Below are positions 45,532 to 58,215 of a stretch of 64,000 nucleotides of DNA, one piece after another. The notes below the pieces were generated by a model that saw only the letters and a program-made list of their open reading frames with translations, was not told where the DNA came from and ran no database searches. The stretch is from Priapulus caudatus (lineage: Eukaryota > Priapulida > Priapulimorpha > Priapulimorphida > Priapulidae). The DNA is taken from the NCBI RefSeq assembly GCF_000485595.1, contig NW_014577175.1, positions 477,348-541,347 of the forward strand, read 5' to 3'. Numbering within the stretch: position 1 is the stretch's first letter; the number at the start of each line of letters is the position of its first letter. The translations under genes were made by a program, and so were the position numbers.

Positions 45532-46858
45532 ATGGGTAGAAGAACGCGAGACGTAAGAGTTATCTACCTTGCAAGGTTTCGAAGCAGGCGGCACGGACCG
45601 GCTCGCGTGCTGCTCGACGCCGGCATGCGGGCTTCCTCATTACAGTGCAACAGTGAAGCAGAGCCCGATGCCGCACGCAGAGGCATACGCATTCTTCAAT
45701 GAGTTCACAGCGGACGCCTTATGGGCCGGAAGACGTCGACTGCCTCGGCGGACGCCGACGCGCGACGCAAGACGGCCGGAGTCGAGCGCGGATGAATACG
45801 TATGAGGTGGAGGCGCTGCAGGCAGACGCGGCGGCGACGCGAAGCGGCACGCATTCCAGGCGGGTCCACAGGTGCGCGCGTAACTGGCATCTTCCATCCT
45901 CAGCACGAACGCTCTGAGCGAGCCGGGGCGGGCATCAGATTAAAGCGATCGGCGCGGGCGCCGATCATGGCACGTACGACCTGCGGCCTCGGCGCCGCGC
46001 ACAAGCGCGGCGCCGAGCTACATCATGCAGCTAAGAGCCGCCGCGTGGCGTCGACGCGGGCCGCGCGCGCGATGAAGGACGTGCCCGCGGCCGCCCGATC
46101 ACGCTGTTCGAAGCGAGATTTGGCGAGCCGCGCTCGGCGACGGCCGAACGTTCGGCGTCGTCTTCCGCTCGCGCTACAACCACACGCTGCGTCGCGACGA
46201 CGTCGTGCGCTCGCTCGCGGAGGTCGTCGCCGAGAAGAACGCGGCGCACCGCGTCGACCTCGCCAACCCGCAGCTCGCCGTCGTCGTAGAGGTCGTCGCC
46301 AACGTCTGCTGTCTGAGCGTGCTCACCGACTACGCGAGGTTCCGCAAGTACAACCTGTCGGAGCTGTACGGCGAGACGCGGCGGCGGCAGGCCGACGAGG
46401 CGCCTAGCGACGCAGGCAAAGCTGAGAGCGGCGAGCGCAAGGATGCTGAGGATGCGGGCAAAGCCCTCGGCGAGGGTAGAGATGGCGAAGCCGCGGGTGA
46501 TGCGGGCACCGGGCAGGACAGAGACGGCAACGAGGCAGGGGAAGGCAGGAAGAACATGGAGGCCGAGGAAGGCGGGGAGAACATGGAGGCCGGGGGCGAT
46601 GCGTCACCGAACGATTGCGGCGACGAGAATGGCGAAGCGGTGGATGAGGCGCTAGTTGTCACGACGAAACTGGATGCAGGGGATGGAATGTTGAGAGAAA
46701 TCTGTGACGAAGAGAAAAGTAAATCGGTGGACGAGACACTAGTTATTAGTAATAATGCGGTGAAACTAGATGCAAAGGATGAAACGTTGGGGAAAAATTG
46801 TGACAAAGAGAAAAGCGAATCGGCAAATGAGACACTAGCTACTGATACAGTCACATAG
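45532..46858 (+). CDS. THUMPD1: THUMPD1, frameshifted 5' part and accurate C-terminus
   Basis: ATG 45532 corresponds to ATG 36695, but the first ~450 bases carry indels and no single frame holds. From about 46150 the reading is clean: TFGVVFRSRYNHTLRRDDVV, SLAEVVAEKNAAHRVDLANP, QLAVVVEVVANVCCLSVLTD and YARFRKYNLSELYG, the end of the THUMP domain and the conserved C-terminal motif of THUMPD1. An acidic Gly/Glu/Asp-rich tail of about 180 residues follows to TAG 46856-46858, longer than I recall for vertebrate homologues. The tail includes a tandem repeat (46643-47011) that continues past the stop. THUMPD1 binds RNA and supports NAT10-dependent ac4C formation. Combined with 36695-37036, one intact gene is likely. 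Confidence 0.85.
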
Positions 46859-47011
46859 ATAATGGATTTAGAGGGTGGAACGTTAGGCAAAAGGTGTGCA
46901 AAAGTTAACAGTAAATCGGTGAATAGTACTAGTTGTCAGTAATGACTCATAGCAACTTGGTATAGAGGATGGAACATTTGGAATTGTGGCATAGAGAAAA
47001 GCAAAGGGGTG
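46643..47011 (+). repeat. Four ~90-bp tandem units crossing the THUMPD1 stop
   Basis: Units start at 46643, 46730, 46826 and 46922 (87, 96, 96 and 90 bases). Each shows GANGAGNCNCTAGTT, then TGGATG or TAGATG, then ACGTTGGGGAAA-like sequence, then GAGAAAAGNAAATCGGTG. The stop TAG lies inside unit 3. Units 3 and 4 are partly in the 3' UTR and show later stops. Confidence 0.8.
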
Positions 47012-47200
47012 CGATATACACATGCATCTCAAAATGTCAAATCTTTCTGTACAATTTCATTTTCAATATTATCCATTTGTTTTGCCACAAAGGAAATTTC
47101 CTCTATTAGAAATGTTTGTATGAGATATGTGTTTGTGCAGCACAAGCAGGATGTGGGAAATAAATGATTAATCGCACAATTCATTCTTAGAAGAATGCAT
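46859..47200 (+). other. THUMPD1 3' UTR
   Basis: AATAAA at 47159-47164 is a plausible polyadenylation signal about 300 bases after the stop. Confidence 0.55.
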
Positions 47201-49271
47201 TCTCTACCTCAACTACATACAGTGGACTAGCATGCACTCTGTATTGCATAGAATTCCTAACGTTATGTAGCCAAAACTGAGAACACAGTAAAGACTTTAC
47301 GAATATAGGATATACTGTAATTGCTAGAGGCACCGATACATACAGCCCATAGAAATCCAAGAAAAGAAATTTAGCAACATTCCACACTTGCCGATATGAA
47401 TAACTTGTGTTCCACATTTTTCTACGTTATAGTATTATTATTGTACTGTATAACACACAACGGTAGCATAACGGGTTCATGTTGATACACATTTTCCGTA
47501 CAGAATTCATTACAAAATTTATTTTGAAATGAGTTACGCAAATGTAGAACATGAAGAGATGAATGAATGAGCAGTCTGGTTATCGAGCATGTAATGCCGA
47601 TTGACAAATCCACACCAGTAACATGTAAAGCACAATTTCCCAATTTTACTGTACACAATGTTAAAAGTAGTGGTGTTCAAGTAGGTACGAACGAAAATCT
47701 ATGGTAAATTCTTAAGCAAAATAGTCTGGTCATAATGCGTACAAGCAATACATTGACTCTTCAATGCCCTTAATACAAAACAATTCCTACGATGTCGCTT
47801 TCCGAGTACACAACTCAACTTGTTGCATATCATTTGATTAAAAAATGTCATATAAATTTAATCTAGCTTGTCATACAAGGATATTTTCGCTTCCAAAAAC
47901 GCAATAGGCATATTTAACTGACATGACACCGTGGAGTATAACAGTTGCTATATAGTATCTTTCACTAGAAGCGTTTATAGACTGATTCCAAAATGAAGGG
48001 AAGATCTGGTTGCACCATTTTCTAGTTATTCTCGATTTCTGTTTATTCACTCATCGTGTAGTGAACAAATTTTCTTTCTGAATGTATGATATGAAGATAC
48101 ACTTCAACACATCTAAATGTTTAGATGGTAATTTCAGTATACTACTTTTAAACTCGCTGTAAGTTAGTACATTGTTGCTTTTTGATTGTAAACTTTTCTG
48201 CCTTCATTCATAGGATCTTCATCAGAGGATGTTTATCACTTTAATTACTAAAGGAAAGTATGAATGAACAAAACTAAAAATATTTTTTAAAAACTGTTCA
48301 GGCTTCAAAAATGCAATAAAAGTTTACATTGTCTATATTTCTGTTACGTTGAACCTCGTCATGACTATCCCCGAAATTAATGGGGCATTTCACAAGTGCT
48401 AACTTTCATTGCAGTAGGATCTAAATACCTGCTGCCATTGCTGTGGTTCTGCTAAAAGCCATCCAGTGGCAGAGAAACAATAAGCACTCACTTGTTGGTT
48501 ATGTGGGCAGTATAAACCCGTACCCGTTTAATCGATCTACTCCACGGCTCAACAGGAAGAACACGGTGCCCGGAATTTTCCCAAATTGCAAGCCGTTCGT
48601 AAAATGGACACACTAAAGCCCAGCTCCAACGTAACAAGTTCATTCTCACAGAAATCTAATGGTTCAAAATATTGACGCACAAACGAAGACAGATGTGAAG
48701 GGGATTTTTATCAATCTGTTTAGAAGTCTTAATCAGAAGAGTATGGCCACGTAGACATCACCAATTCCTGAAAATAAACCAGACGAACATGAACAACTAG
48801 GAGATCAACCACTGATTAATTGCTGCAAAAGGGGAACTTTTATATTGATTAATACAAGGTATAGATGTGCTTTACAACAATGCATCCAACACTTCTTGCT
48901 CATTCAACTAGAGAGGCTGATCGAACTAATATGAAAATTAAAAGATGCTGTAAAATGAGAGGTCATACTCCTTAGTTGTAAAGATTTATAATAGGTAGCT
49001 TTCATGCTAAAACAACAATATAACGAGCAGTTGGTTACACACCCCTAACATTTTTAAATGGCTCGAAAATTTACACAACTTCAAGAAACAAAGCTTAAAA
49101 TGACAACACTTTTTCTGCTAATTCAACATGCTGCGATTGACTGGAGCTTTGCCTAGAGAAGCACGTCAACACAATACAACAGCACTTGACCGCGTTGCGA
49201 ACACGAAGTCTAATAGCCATCAAAATATGACGAGAGACGATGGCCTCTGATAGGTATTCTACTTACTATGT
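47201..49271 (-). other. RAD23 3' UTR / convergent intergenic region
   Basis: About 2 kb of AT-rich sequence lies between the convergent THUMPD1 and RAD23 ends. No exon homology or clear repeat is seen; much of it is probably RAD23 3' UTR on the minus strand. Confidence 0.4.
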
Positions 49272-52200
49272 TCAGTCGTCGTCAAACCCTTGTGAGAGCA
49301 GGAAGTTTGCAGCTAGGTTTTCATTCTTATCACATGCAAAGTACGCCTGAATAACCAATCCTTCGGGGAAGCCCAAAGCCTTGAGCTGGGAAATAGATGA
49401 CCATAACAAGTTAACAACACATAACTAACACAAGTTAAATTTTAACACACACACAGAACACACACGCACGCACGCACACACACACATATAATAGCCTTAA
49501 CAATAATATAAAATTCGTAACATATTTTAAATAATGGTATATTAGCCTATCCGTAGAATTTCAGACCGTGCACATAAGTGTTATTTCTTCAGCATCAGCG
49601 GTGCAATATAACGGCACATCTCAAGTTGCGCCTGAAGATTCTGAAAATGAATTTGCACTCACTCGCTCTATGGCCTCCTTCTCTTGCGGCGTCACATGAA
49701 TCACCCCGGGTGCAGCAAGCTCTGGTGATTGTCCCGTGGCGCCCCCACCGGCTACGGGCGCAGGCGCGCTCCCGCTGCCAGAGACAGGCTGATTCAGCAT
49801 TTGTATGAATCGCTCCTGGTGTTGGCTGATGTACTGAGAAGTGGGAGAAAGGCAAGCACTGCATCAGCATTCATAAACCCTGTTCAACATGGAACTAACT
49901 AACAAGCCGTAACTAGCTCTCACAGACGCACAACTATTGAAGTAAACATGTTTCCCAAATGCACGGTTGCTTCGGTAACCAGCTCTGTTAAATGCATGGC
50001 ACCTTTAATCGCAAACAGGCTTCTAACGTTTGTGAGCGATCCAGGATACCCCAAAACCACCTCATCTGTCAACCCTACGAGTGAACACAACTAAATCTGA
50101 CGTAGTGATTTAGATGCTGCTATGAAAGCAAATACGAGACAAAAAAGATGTGCGTGTGTTTTCGGATACCGACCCGACCCCCAGACATACCCTACTTACA
50201 CTAAGGATTTAGTGATTAAATGTTAACAACAAACATATAGAAAACATTTACCCTTTCATTAACCTGCACCAGCTCTCATTTCAGCATAACCAGAAACACC
50301 CATAACTTTTTGTTTGGCCCGATGAATTTGAGTCTGTCACTTACTTGTAGTAGCTGTGGATTTGACTGGCCTAGTTGCTGCAGGAAGGGGGGAAGTAAGG
50401 TTGGGTTCTGCTGTATCGCCTGCCGCATCTGCTGAAACTGAGGCTGGTGTGCCAGCGCAGCCAATGGGTCGCCTTCTGCAACAGATAAGGTCACCTTCAA
50501 CAGTCGTCGTAAAAATCTTGTACGACACCGCACAGCCAGTCAGGAACGTAGAAACACAAAAACACAACACTCAATTAAACTATTCACTTTTTGCGTCCCA
50601 ATTGCGTCTATTTTTTGCTCATGTACACGTAACGAGTGGTACGATGAAGACGGTGCTTGACGTACCTTCATCTGTATACCGACCGACAGTTGAGATACTA
50701 AGTAGCCTGTCGCAAATGTTGCATATTCTGCTGCCATGCACCCCGTGAACTAATACATTCCATACCTGGAGCAACTTGGGGCTGGCCACTGGCTACTGTT
50801 TCACTCCCACCTGGCAACAAAATCAGTAGCTAATGAGCAACAGGGTCACATATCATAGCTTCAGTAACTTGTAAAAACAACAAAAAAACAGCACTGAACT
50901 GAAACTCAACTAACAATGATGGCAATCGCTGATCTCAAATGGTGGAAACAATCAAATATATTCATAGGTATTGCTAGATGATACTAACCTGGAGCCGCCT
51001 GTGGTCTTGCCGGTAATTCACTTGCTTCTGAAAATATTATTAAAAGACTTCTGTTTGAATTCCCATTACAGGGATTTAAAAAGCATTTTAAAAGCTTGAT
51101 TTTCAAACAGGCAGCATCATGCCACACACAGATTCTGTTGCATTTAAAACAGTATAAACTAAGTAACTAGCCCCAACACATTAAAAAAACACAAAATTAT
51201 CGCAAAAGCACACCTGTGACACGTTCTTGTGATGCATCGGATCTAGGTGGAGCTGCTGGAGCCTCTGCCTCTCCAGGCTCTACTTCAGGCATATCCGGGA
51301 TACCCTGTAACGGAATTCACACCGCCATTGTTCTGTTGTTCTAACAGAATGATAACCTTACCATAATCAGTGCAATCCGAGTTAAATTCTTCCTTAATGG
51401 CAAAGAAAATGGGTACTAAATCAAAATTCAATTGCCAAAACGATGAATGATTTTCATGCTGCCAAATATTAGCCATCATTTAAACCAATTCATCACTTTT
51501 ATAATTTTGGTTTGGGCCATAATAAAAATATTGTTTGTTTGCCCTCACCCGACCGACCCACCAAAAAGGGGCCGACTCAAAAAATTTTATTGATTTTTCC
51601 CATTCTTTTTTTTTTTACAAATTGTATCATTGTACATTATATAAATCTGTAGGCAATACATTATATAAATCTGTAGGCAATACAGTATATGTACCAAGGA
51701 AAACAAACATTCAACATAAAAGGTATCTCCACACAAGCACACCCGAGCATGTAGACACCATGCTGAATTTGTAAAAAAAAGAAGAAGCCTACCTACCTAC
51801 CCAAACTTTTCAGCCTGGGTCGGGTGAGGGCAAACAAATATTTTTTTTAATTGTGGCCTTATTTAGGAGGAAAGCACGATCACCTTGTGACTTACCGAAA
51901 GTAAATATTCTACTGCCCTATCAGGATTGTTGAAGCTTGCCCTGAGTGCTCTCACTACCTGCTCCCGTTCAAAACCCATATTCATAATCTCTGTCACCAT
52001 CTGTTCATAGTCTTCACCTGGGTAAAATCAAAACACTGAACTTGATCGATCGATTATAGCAGCATGTTGTTGATAAACGATTACTCAGCTGTCCAACAAG
52101 TAAACAGGCTCTGTCTCTAGTGGTTGAAATCAAACACCATTTACAACCAGATTTCTAAGTTTAATTTATAAATTATATATAATTTTTAATTCATAAATAT

Positions 52201-53558
52201 TAGCATTGGTGATAAACACGGATTTCCAACTTTATATTTTAATATAAAATTGACTACGTCACGAATTTTGTACGGTGTATTTTGTAAAATTTTTGTTGCA
52301 ATTCTTTTACAGGAAAAGTAAGTACCAACAGGACTAAATGTATCCTCAAATTCTTATCTGATAAGATTGTTTCTCAACTAGTTAAAAATCCAAAAAAACC
52401 TGGGTGATTTGATATATTGATCACGACATTAAATGCTTGCTATGAGCTCTGTATGAGTCACGAGTGTTTGTTCACATCAAACGGAATAGCAAAATAGGGA
52501 GTATAATGCAGCAATTTAACCATAAAAAGTGAACAGAATCACTTACATTGTGTGAAACAGTGTCCATATTTTTTTTTAACTTTTACTATTTACAGCGACG
52601 TAATCACTTTAAGGGTACCTAGAAATCCCAGTAAATTTGGTAATAATGCTCCTATAATCCCATAAACTAATGATCTAATCAGTCCATTTTACAGGCCACA
52701 ACAGGGTTTCTTCTGCGGGAAATTTAGACAAAGGAGGTAATGGCCAGTTTGGGGGAAAAAACGCGCATGATGGATTAAAATACAGGATGTATTGATATAC
52801 TTATAGGTATATAGATACAGGATATACTAATCAGTAAATACAGGAACATTTTCACAACGGCGGTGCGCCACTGTGCCTCCTATGTATAAGAAACCCTGCA
52901 CAACACTGACAACAGTGCAACAGAAAACGTTGTTCACACCTGTAACTAGCGTTGATTCTGCTCGTAGGACATCACCAAGCAAACTACCAATTGAAGCGCC
53001 TATATTCATGGGTGCAGCAGCAGCCGCTGCCTCTGCGGAGGGTGCACTGGGAGCAGGCAATGCTGTGTCCATTGCTTCCGGGGCTGCGGGACTGCAACAT
53101 GGAACTATCCTATATAATCTAATTTCACAAACAATTGTCATGTTGTGACTGACGAACAGCATTAAAATCTCCCAATCCAAGTACTTTTATACACACACTT
53201 TGCCAAGATGAAACCTGAATTGCAATGAAAGCATTACCTTCAGTGTTATCACAAGTTTAGTAGACCACAGAAAGTTAAAGGGGCACCGAGACAGGTTACT
53301 TTTCAACAACACTTTTACGTGGGCCAAAGAGGAACACAAAGAGCATCGCAAACTTTGTTGAAAGGGCACATAGGCAGGTAGGACAGCCGAGGCAGTTTAC
53401 TGCTGTGGACACTGTCCAATTTCTTGGGCACCATGGCACAACCACAGACGAAATTAGAGTTTCGATTACCTTGCTGCAGGAGGCTGCTCTGCTGGCTTAT
53501 CTTCCACTTTCTTGTCCTCCTTTATATTTGGTTTCTCTTCCAGAACAGGTTCCTCTAC

Positions 53559-53590
<32 letters not shown>

Positions 53591-56500
53591 GAGGTGCTGC
53601 TGCTACTGGTGCTGCTGCAGCAGCTGCAGGTTTAGCCTGTCATACAGGAATACATTTACAATGAGACACGCTCATGCTACTCATTCTAGTACATTGTATA
53701 GTACTGTGAAAATTATTTTAAACTATGTACAAAACAAATGCACTCTGCTTCCACAACCAAATGCTGTGTACATATTAAACACATGAAGTACTAATACATT
53801 TATACAATATGACATCAATGTAACAAATGACATTCTATCCAAGGAAAAATATTTAGACACACCAGTAGATGATGACTTACTTTTGCTACCATTACGACAA
53901 CAAAGTTCTTCTCCTCAATGTTGTATTCACTCAGTGGTTGGTCATCATTCAAAATTTTCCCTGATTTTAAATAAACATATAAATTATGAGTGTATGCAGT
54001 GTTTGCCACTGAGCAGAAAAAGATGTAGGCCTGCAGGGCCTATAGCTCCTAAAAGCTGCAGGCCCACCAGCAAAGCTATAGGCCCGCCAAATTTGGAGCG
54101 AATTACAGTAATAAAACAGCATATATCCTGTTCTTCCTTGTGGGTATTAGTCATTATCAATGTCCATAATCATAATCCCCAGGGTTCTCCAAGCTTTTTC
54201 ATTATAGCATGGGGGTGCTGCTCAGTGCTAGGCGGGTCCGGGGGCATGCCCCCCGGAATATTTTTGAATTGTAGAAGCTCTGAGATGCAATCTGAGACAC
54301 TCTGTCTGTAAATTTGAAGCACTGCATGTGGGGTGAAAATGTTTGTTTTGCATGGGCAAAGCCATCAGAAAATTCAAAATAATAATGGAATAAAAACACC
54401 AAAATGTAGGGGTGAACTTGCTGGTTTGCTGGTTTCAAATCGAGTTCACCTCTCATAAATCAGAAAACCTGACATATACCAGTGTTGGAAATAGCAGCTG
54501 GTCCCATAGTCCCTGACTGTTAACTTTTCAGCAGGGCTGGCTACTTTTGGAGCAGGACTGGCAAATTTTCAAGAAAATTACTGTAGCTTATATTGCGGAT
54601 TTAGACATTTTTTTAATCAGGACCGGATGGAATTTTTGTCTTATTTCCAACACTGCATATACATACCAACTATACTGGTACTGTAAATCTTCTTATATCA
54701 TTTTACTCATTTGTATTATGTAGTTTTACTATCGACAGCTTTACAATACTGTTCTGGATCTGACTTACCATTTGCCTTTGGCTATGTCCACTGTTTGTAT
54801 TTTATTATTGTGGGCTCTACCCCTAGTGTTATGTACAAAAAATACAATGGCAGGATTGGTCGGTAAGTGTACCAGTCTACTCTACCTCGTGTTAGACTGG
54901 GTTACCTACCCCGTAATAATGCCATTAGAAATTAATTCACGATTTAATTCACGATTAAGATTTCTTGATGAGCTAGACAACACTCGGATTTGAAGTATGA
55001 AAATGAACATTATTGTGCCAGCTAGCCTACACCAGTTGGTTGGGATTGATTGTCAGTTCAGATGCAAAATATTGAAAGCAAATGGTTAAATACACCATAG
55101 ATTAATTGGGTACTACACGCGTATATAAGATAGTCGAGTCGGTTTAGAGTTAGTGGTAGGGTTAGGTTAGCGTTAGGGGATTTCTACAGTTAACAGTTTC
55201 TCAGTGTTTCGAATTTTCAGTGATCAAATAGCTGTAGGATCAGCGTGCCTGTTTGATCAAGAAGCTGTAGGCCCGGCATCGAAACTATCGGCGGCGGGCC
55301 GACGGGTCGACGTGAATTTTGAACACTGAGTGTATGTAAACAAACAAGTGCTGCGGAGCGACAGGGCGCTCATCTGCACGTGCTAGGCTGCGGTGACTTG
55401 CTGTGGTGGGGAGTGGTGGGATTCTAGTAAATGGCCCGTGTTTAGTCCGAAATCGAATGTGTTGCACGGATACACGGGCCGAAACAAGTGAAGGCAGGCA
55501 GGGATGGTGTATCAGAACAAGATGCTTGCTCAGGAAAGGAGATGTTCGTTGGGATCCGGTTCATAAAGAAGTTGCCAAGCGAGATGGCGCGTACTTAAGT
55601 GTGCTTTCCAGACCTATAAGATGGGAAGCTCTGCGCATCGGGGTACCTGGGTAGTAAGCAGCAAGTGGGCCGCAGGTGATGCGGAGCAGGGCTGCATCTG
55701 GTGCTCTGGTGTGCCTGCTCGATAAATTCATTTGTGTCATAGGCGAAGACGTCGCTAGTAGCATGAGCGTTGCATGTTCTAACACGACCAAAAAACAACA
55801 CTTCAAACTAGTGTAATAAAATTGGCCGATAGAGTGGGGCGGGCGCGCTATCAAAAGGGCATGGTTCGCATCGGTCAGCAAAGGATTGCAGCGATGGCAG
55901 CCTGTCAGTGTGACGCCGACGCAATTGCATAAAAGCAGGATCGAATAATTAGCCGATATATTTACTATAGCATATAGCATGCGTTGCTAGTGGTTGCAGG
56001 TAATAATGGTAGCATTGAACGGCGGCCCTTGCGGAGGGGCACCATCTGGGCTGCGTTAATTAAATATGCTCAAGTGGTTGAATATCCAAGCCAATGAGGC
56101 AGAGCGCAAGCTCGTTGGCAAAGATTACAGATTGACAGCGAATAACGATAGGGCAAAATATCCGTCTAAACTAATTTTTCAGTACAAGGTAGGCCAGTGA
56201 TTAGTGGAGTGACGGGCGAGGATAAGCTCGAAGAACGTACAAGCTTGGCATTATATATTGGTGGGCAAGAATTTGATGAGAACGAAGTAATTGAAGTCTG
56301 GAAATCGCGGCAGCGCTCATCCTGTGGTTAAACTTATTTGAGTGCATAGTGACGTGTATTACGCAACCTAATTTCATAATGTAGCAGCCCTGAGCAGAAT
56401 GTCTTATAGTAGTAAGTTCTATGTCATTTATCGTGGCCTAAGTAAGGCGTTGTTCAAGGTAAGAAGTTAATGTGTGAAATTTCAGCTGTAAGAATGGGGC

Positions 56501-57779
56501 TTTCCAAGCACCCACCACACAAGTACTCCCAAACGGCAGTTGAGGAGAAAGCAAATCGGCCATTTGTTAGCCGCTGCGTCGTTGAGGGTGAAATAGGTCT
56601 CATCCGACACTTACTCTTCGCCATGTCAGCGGAAAAGTTACATTTCATGTCCTGGTTCAATAAAGGCCATAATTAAATGCTAGGTCGGCTGAAGACAAAA
56701 AAGTTTTCCAATCGCGTCGCGTCAGACGCATGTCCTGCGAGAAAGATGCCCGAAAATTCTGCCTGTATCCGGCGGCGCATTGACTTTTGACGCTGTGACG
56801 CTCCAACTTGCGGGCAAGTGATGGCGGTTTTGCCTAGCCATGGCATGCTATACACCGACTATCAGGCAAGGCCTAGGTGCGGAGGCCGTTAGATTTTGTG
56901 CCGCGAATTCTGGCGTTTTTCCTCTCCTATACGCTTAAGTTAAGGAAGGGAATGTCGCGCCGTGCCGTTCTTTTACAGCCTCTTGACCTTTGACCTTTGC
57001 GCCCGAGCTTCGACATCGCCAAACTCGTTTTGTAACGATGCGGCCCCCCGCGCCCCTCCCCCAACATCCCGAATATCGTGACTGTACGTCAAGCGGTTAA
57101 GATTTGTGCCCAACTGTTGACGCACGGCCGGACGCACGCACGCTCATGCGATTCTACAAGCTGCATCTGACTACGTCAGATGAGCTAACAACATATGACA
57201 ACCTAAGCGTATTTCAATTTTTTGAAACTCAAGTTAAAAATAGATATACAGTGATGATGAAATTTTTACTTGTGAATTTTATTTTAGCATACATGTTTTA
57301 ACACCTGACAGTTACAGTTTTATTACATTTATCCCTTATTACTATTCAACTGCAAAACTTAACGAAAACCAAATGAAAAAAACGAACCACCCATTAATGT
57401 AAATAAACTCTAATATCCAACTTTAAATCAAAGTATTAGTTAAGCTTTTAAATAACATATATAGAACACCTTCTACGCTATATTTGCCACCATCAACATA
57501 CTGATGATTATGGTTGTTACACCAAAGGTTGGTGTGTAGAATAATTAAAATGGGACATTAATTTAGGTGGCAAATATTGTCTTCAGTGTAAACAACCACT
57601 ATTAGAAAGTTTGAAAGTTTCATCATAGAAATTCAATGCGCTGCTAATAGCCTAATTAAAGTTGCTCGGTTAGGAAAAGATAACACGTTTCAATACACAC
57701 CGGCATAGATCAGCTTTTGTGCATCGGCTGGAAAATCTTTGCCCTTTTCTTTCTCAATCTTGTCTTTTAGTGCTCTGAC
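49272..57779 (-). CDS. RAD23B: RAD23 UV excision repair / ubiquitin shuttle protein (exons 2-12)
   Basis: Eleven minus-strand exons join in phase: 57779-57701, 53960-53881, 53636-53470, 53091-52940, 52017-51896, 51304-51214, 51027-50989, 50810-50766, 50475-50345, 49833-49663 and 49385-49272 (397 codons with stop). Order of domains: ubiquitin-like ([40 protein letters not shown]); Ala/Pro/Glu linker; UBA1 ([39 protein letters not shown]); STI1/XPC-binding ([33 protein letters not shown]); UBA2 ([37 protein letters not shown]). RAD23 carries ubiquitylated proteins to the proteasome and stabilises XPC in nucleotide excision repair. Exon 1 (the first UBL strand) is absent upstream on this strand; its likely sequence is at 63157-63221 on the plus strand. 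Symbol by similarity; RAD23A cannot be excluded. Confidence 0.95.
51514..51859. mobile_element. MITE in a RAD23 intron
   Basis: GGCCATAATAAAAATATTGT and GTTTGCCCTCACCCGACC at the left recur inverted at the right (GGTCGGGTGAGGGCAAAC, then TTAATTGTGGCC). Inside is a 25-bp direct duplication (ACATTATATAAATCTGTAGG at about 51634 and 51659). It lies between exons 51896 and 51304 and has no coding capacity. Confidence 0.8.
53555..53634 (-). repeat. Coding CTG/GCA trinucleotide tract in RAD23
   Basis: A CTGCTG-rich tract on the plus strand reads as Ala codons in the RAD23 linker exon, giving alanine runs of six and seven residues broken by Pro and Val. It may be length-variable. Confidence 0.85.
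55330..55640 (+). repeat. Interspersed repeat R3, copy 2
   Basis: Collinear with 38930-39185: AAGTGCTGCGGAGCGACAG, GGGATTCTAGTAAA, AGATGTTCGTTGGGATC, GCGAGATGGCGCGTAC. It is denser in single-base insertions than the 38.9 kb copy. Confidence 0.65.
56580..57187 (+). repeat. Interspersed repeat R1, copy 3
   Basis: CCGACACTTACTCTTCGCCATGTCAGCGG through GATTTGTGCCCAACTGTTGA to GACTACGTCAGATGAGCTAA, collinear with 7161-7700 and 39541-40073. Confidence 0.8.
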
Positions 57780-58019
57780 CTGTTTACAATCAAAACCATC
57801 AAACAATGACAAGATGGTTACATACATTTACACAACAACAGATTCACATGACTGACGTAAGCTATTCTGTAAACATCGTTACCGAGTGGTCAATCTGTTA
57901 CATTTACCTAAAAAGCAAATTGGTTCTCATCAGTTGAGGGTTCTTGACTTGTCTTTGCAGCACTTATTTGCATTTATAGTAACCAAATCTCGTGTTAAAA
58001 CCTTATCACCCTACCTTTG

Positions 58020-58215
58020 AAATAATAAAATGCCTACTTATAACCATATAATTTTTGACCTAGGGCCAAGTAAGGCTCATAGGGTCTATGTCCCCCAGGG
58101 TACTGCCAGAACGTACCCTGGTAACTATCTGATATGGTTAGGGTTAGGGAGTAGGGGTAGGCGACTCCCTAGACTCGTTAGTGGAGTAGGCGAGGTACGG
58201 TCCGGCATATTAGAT
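58020..58215 (+). repeat. Left arm of a 5.5-kb-spaced inverted repeat (R2 element with flank)
   Basis: AAAATGCCTACTTATAA, TTTTTGACCTAGGGCCAAGT, AGGGTCTATGTCCCCCAGGG and GGCGAGGTACGGTC match the reverse complement of 63800-64000, including about 50 bases outside the R2 element. The match stops at TATTAGATA. Confidence 0.85.

Larger units (their letters stand above)
40370..46000 (+). repeat. Indel-rich third copy of the COA7-THUMPD1 locus
   Basis: It carries, in the biologically expected order, the upstream region, COA7 exon 1 (41947), the TTAGGG element (42166), exon 2 (43895), exon 3 (44953) and THUMPD1 (45532). Single-base insertions and deletions occur every 10-20 bases, including inside exons. 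From about 46000 the sequence becomes clean and continues into the THUMPD1 C-terminus. Confidence 0.8.
53961..57700 (-). other. RAD23 intron 2 (3.7 kb)
   Basis: It carries the R3 repeat (55330-55640), the R1 repeat (56580-57187) and a telomere-like GGTAGGGTTAGGTTAGCGTT patch near 55153-55185. No other gene is recognised. Confidence 0.6.

Noticed and set aside
46330-46890. 186-codon minus-strand ORF, Ser/Pro/Ala-rich
   Set aside because: It is antisense to the acidic THUMPD1 tail; the plus strand has clear THUMPD1 homology.
53424-53786. Poly-Cys/poly-Leu plus-strand ORFs
   Set aside because: They are antisense readings of the Ala-coding CTG/GCA tract in RAD23.
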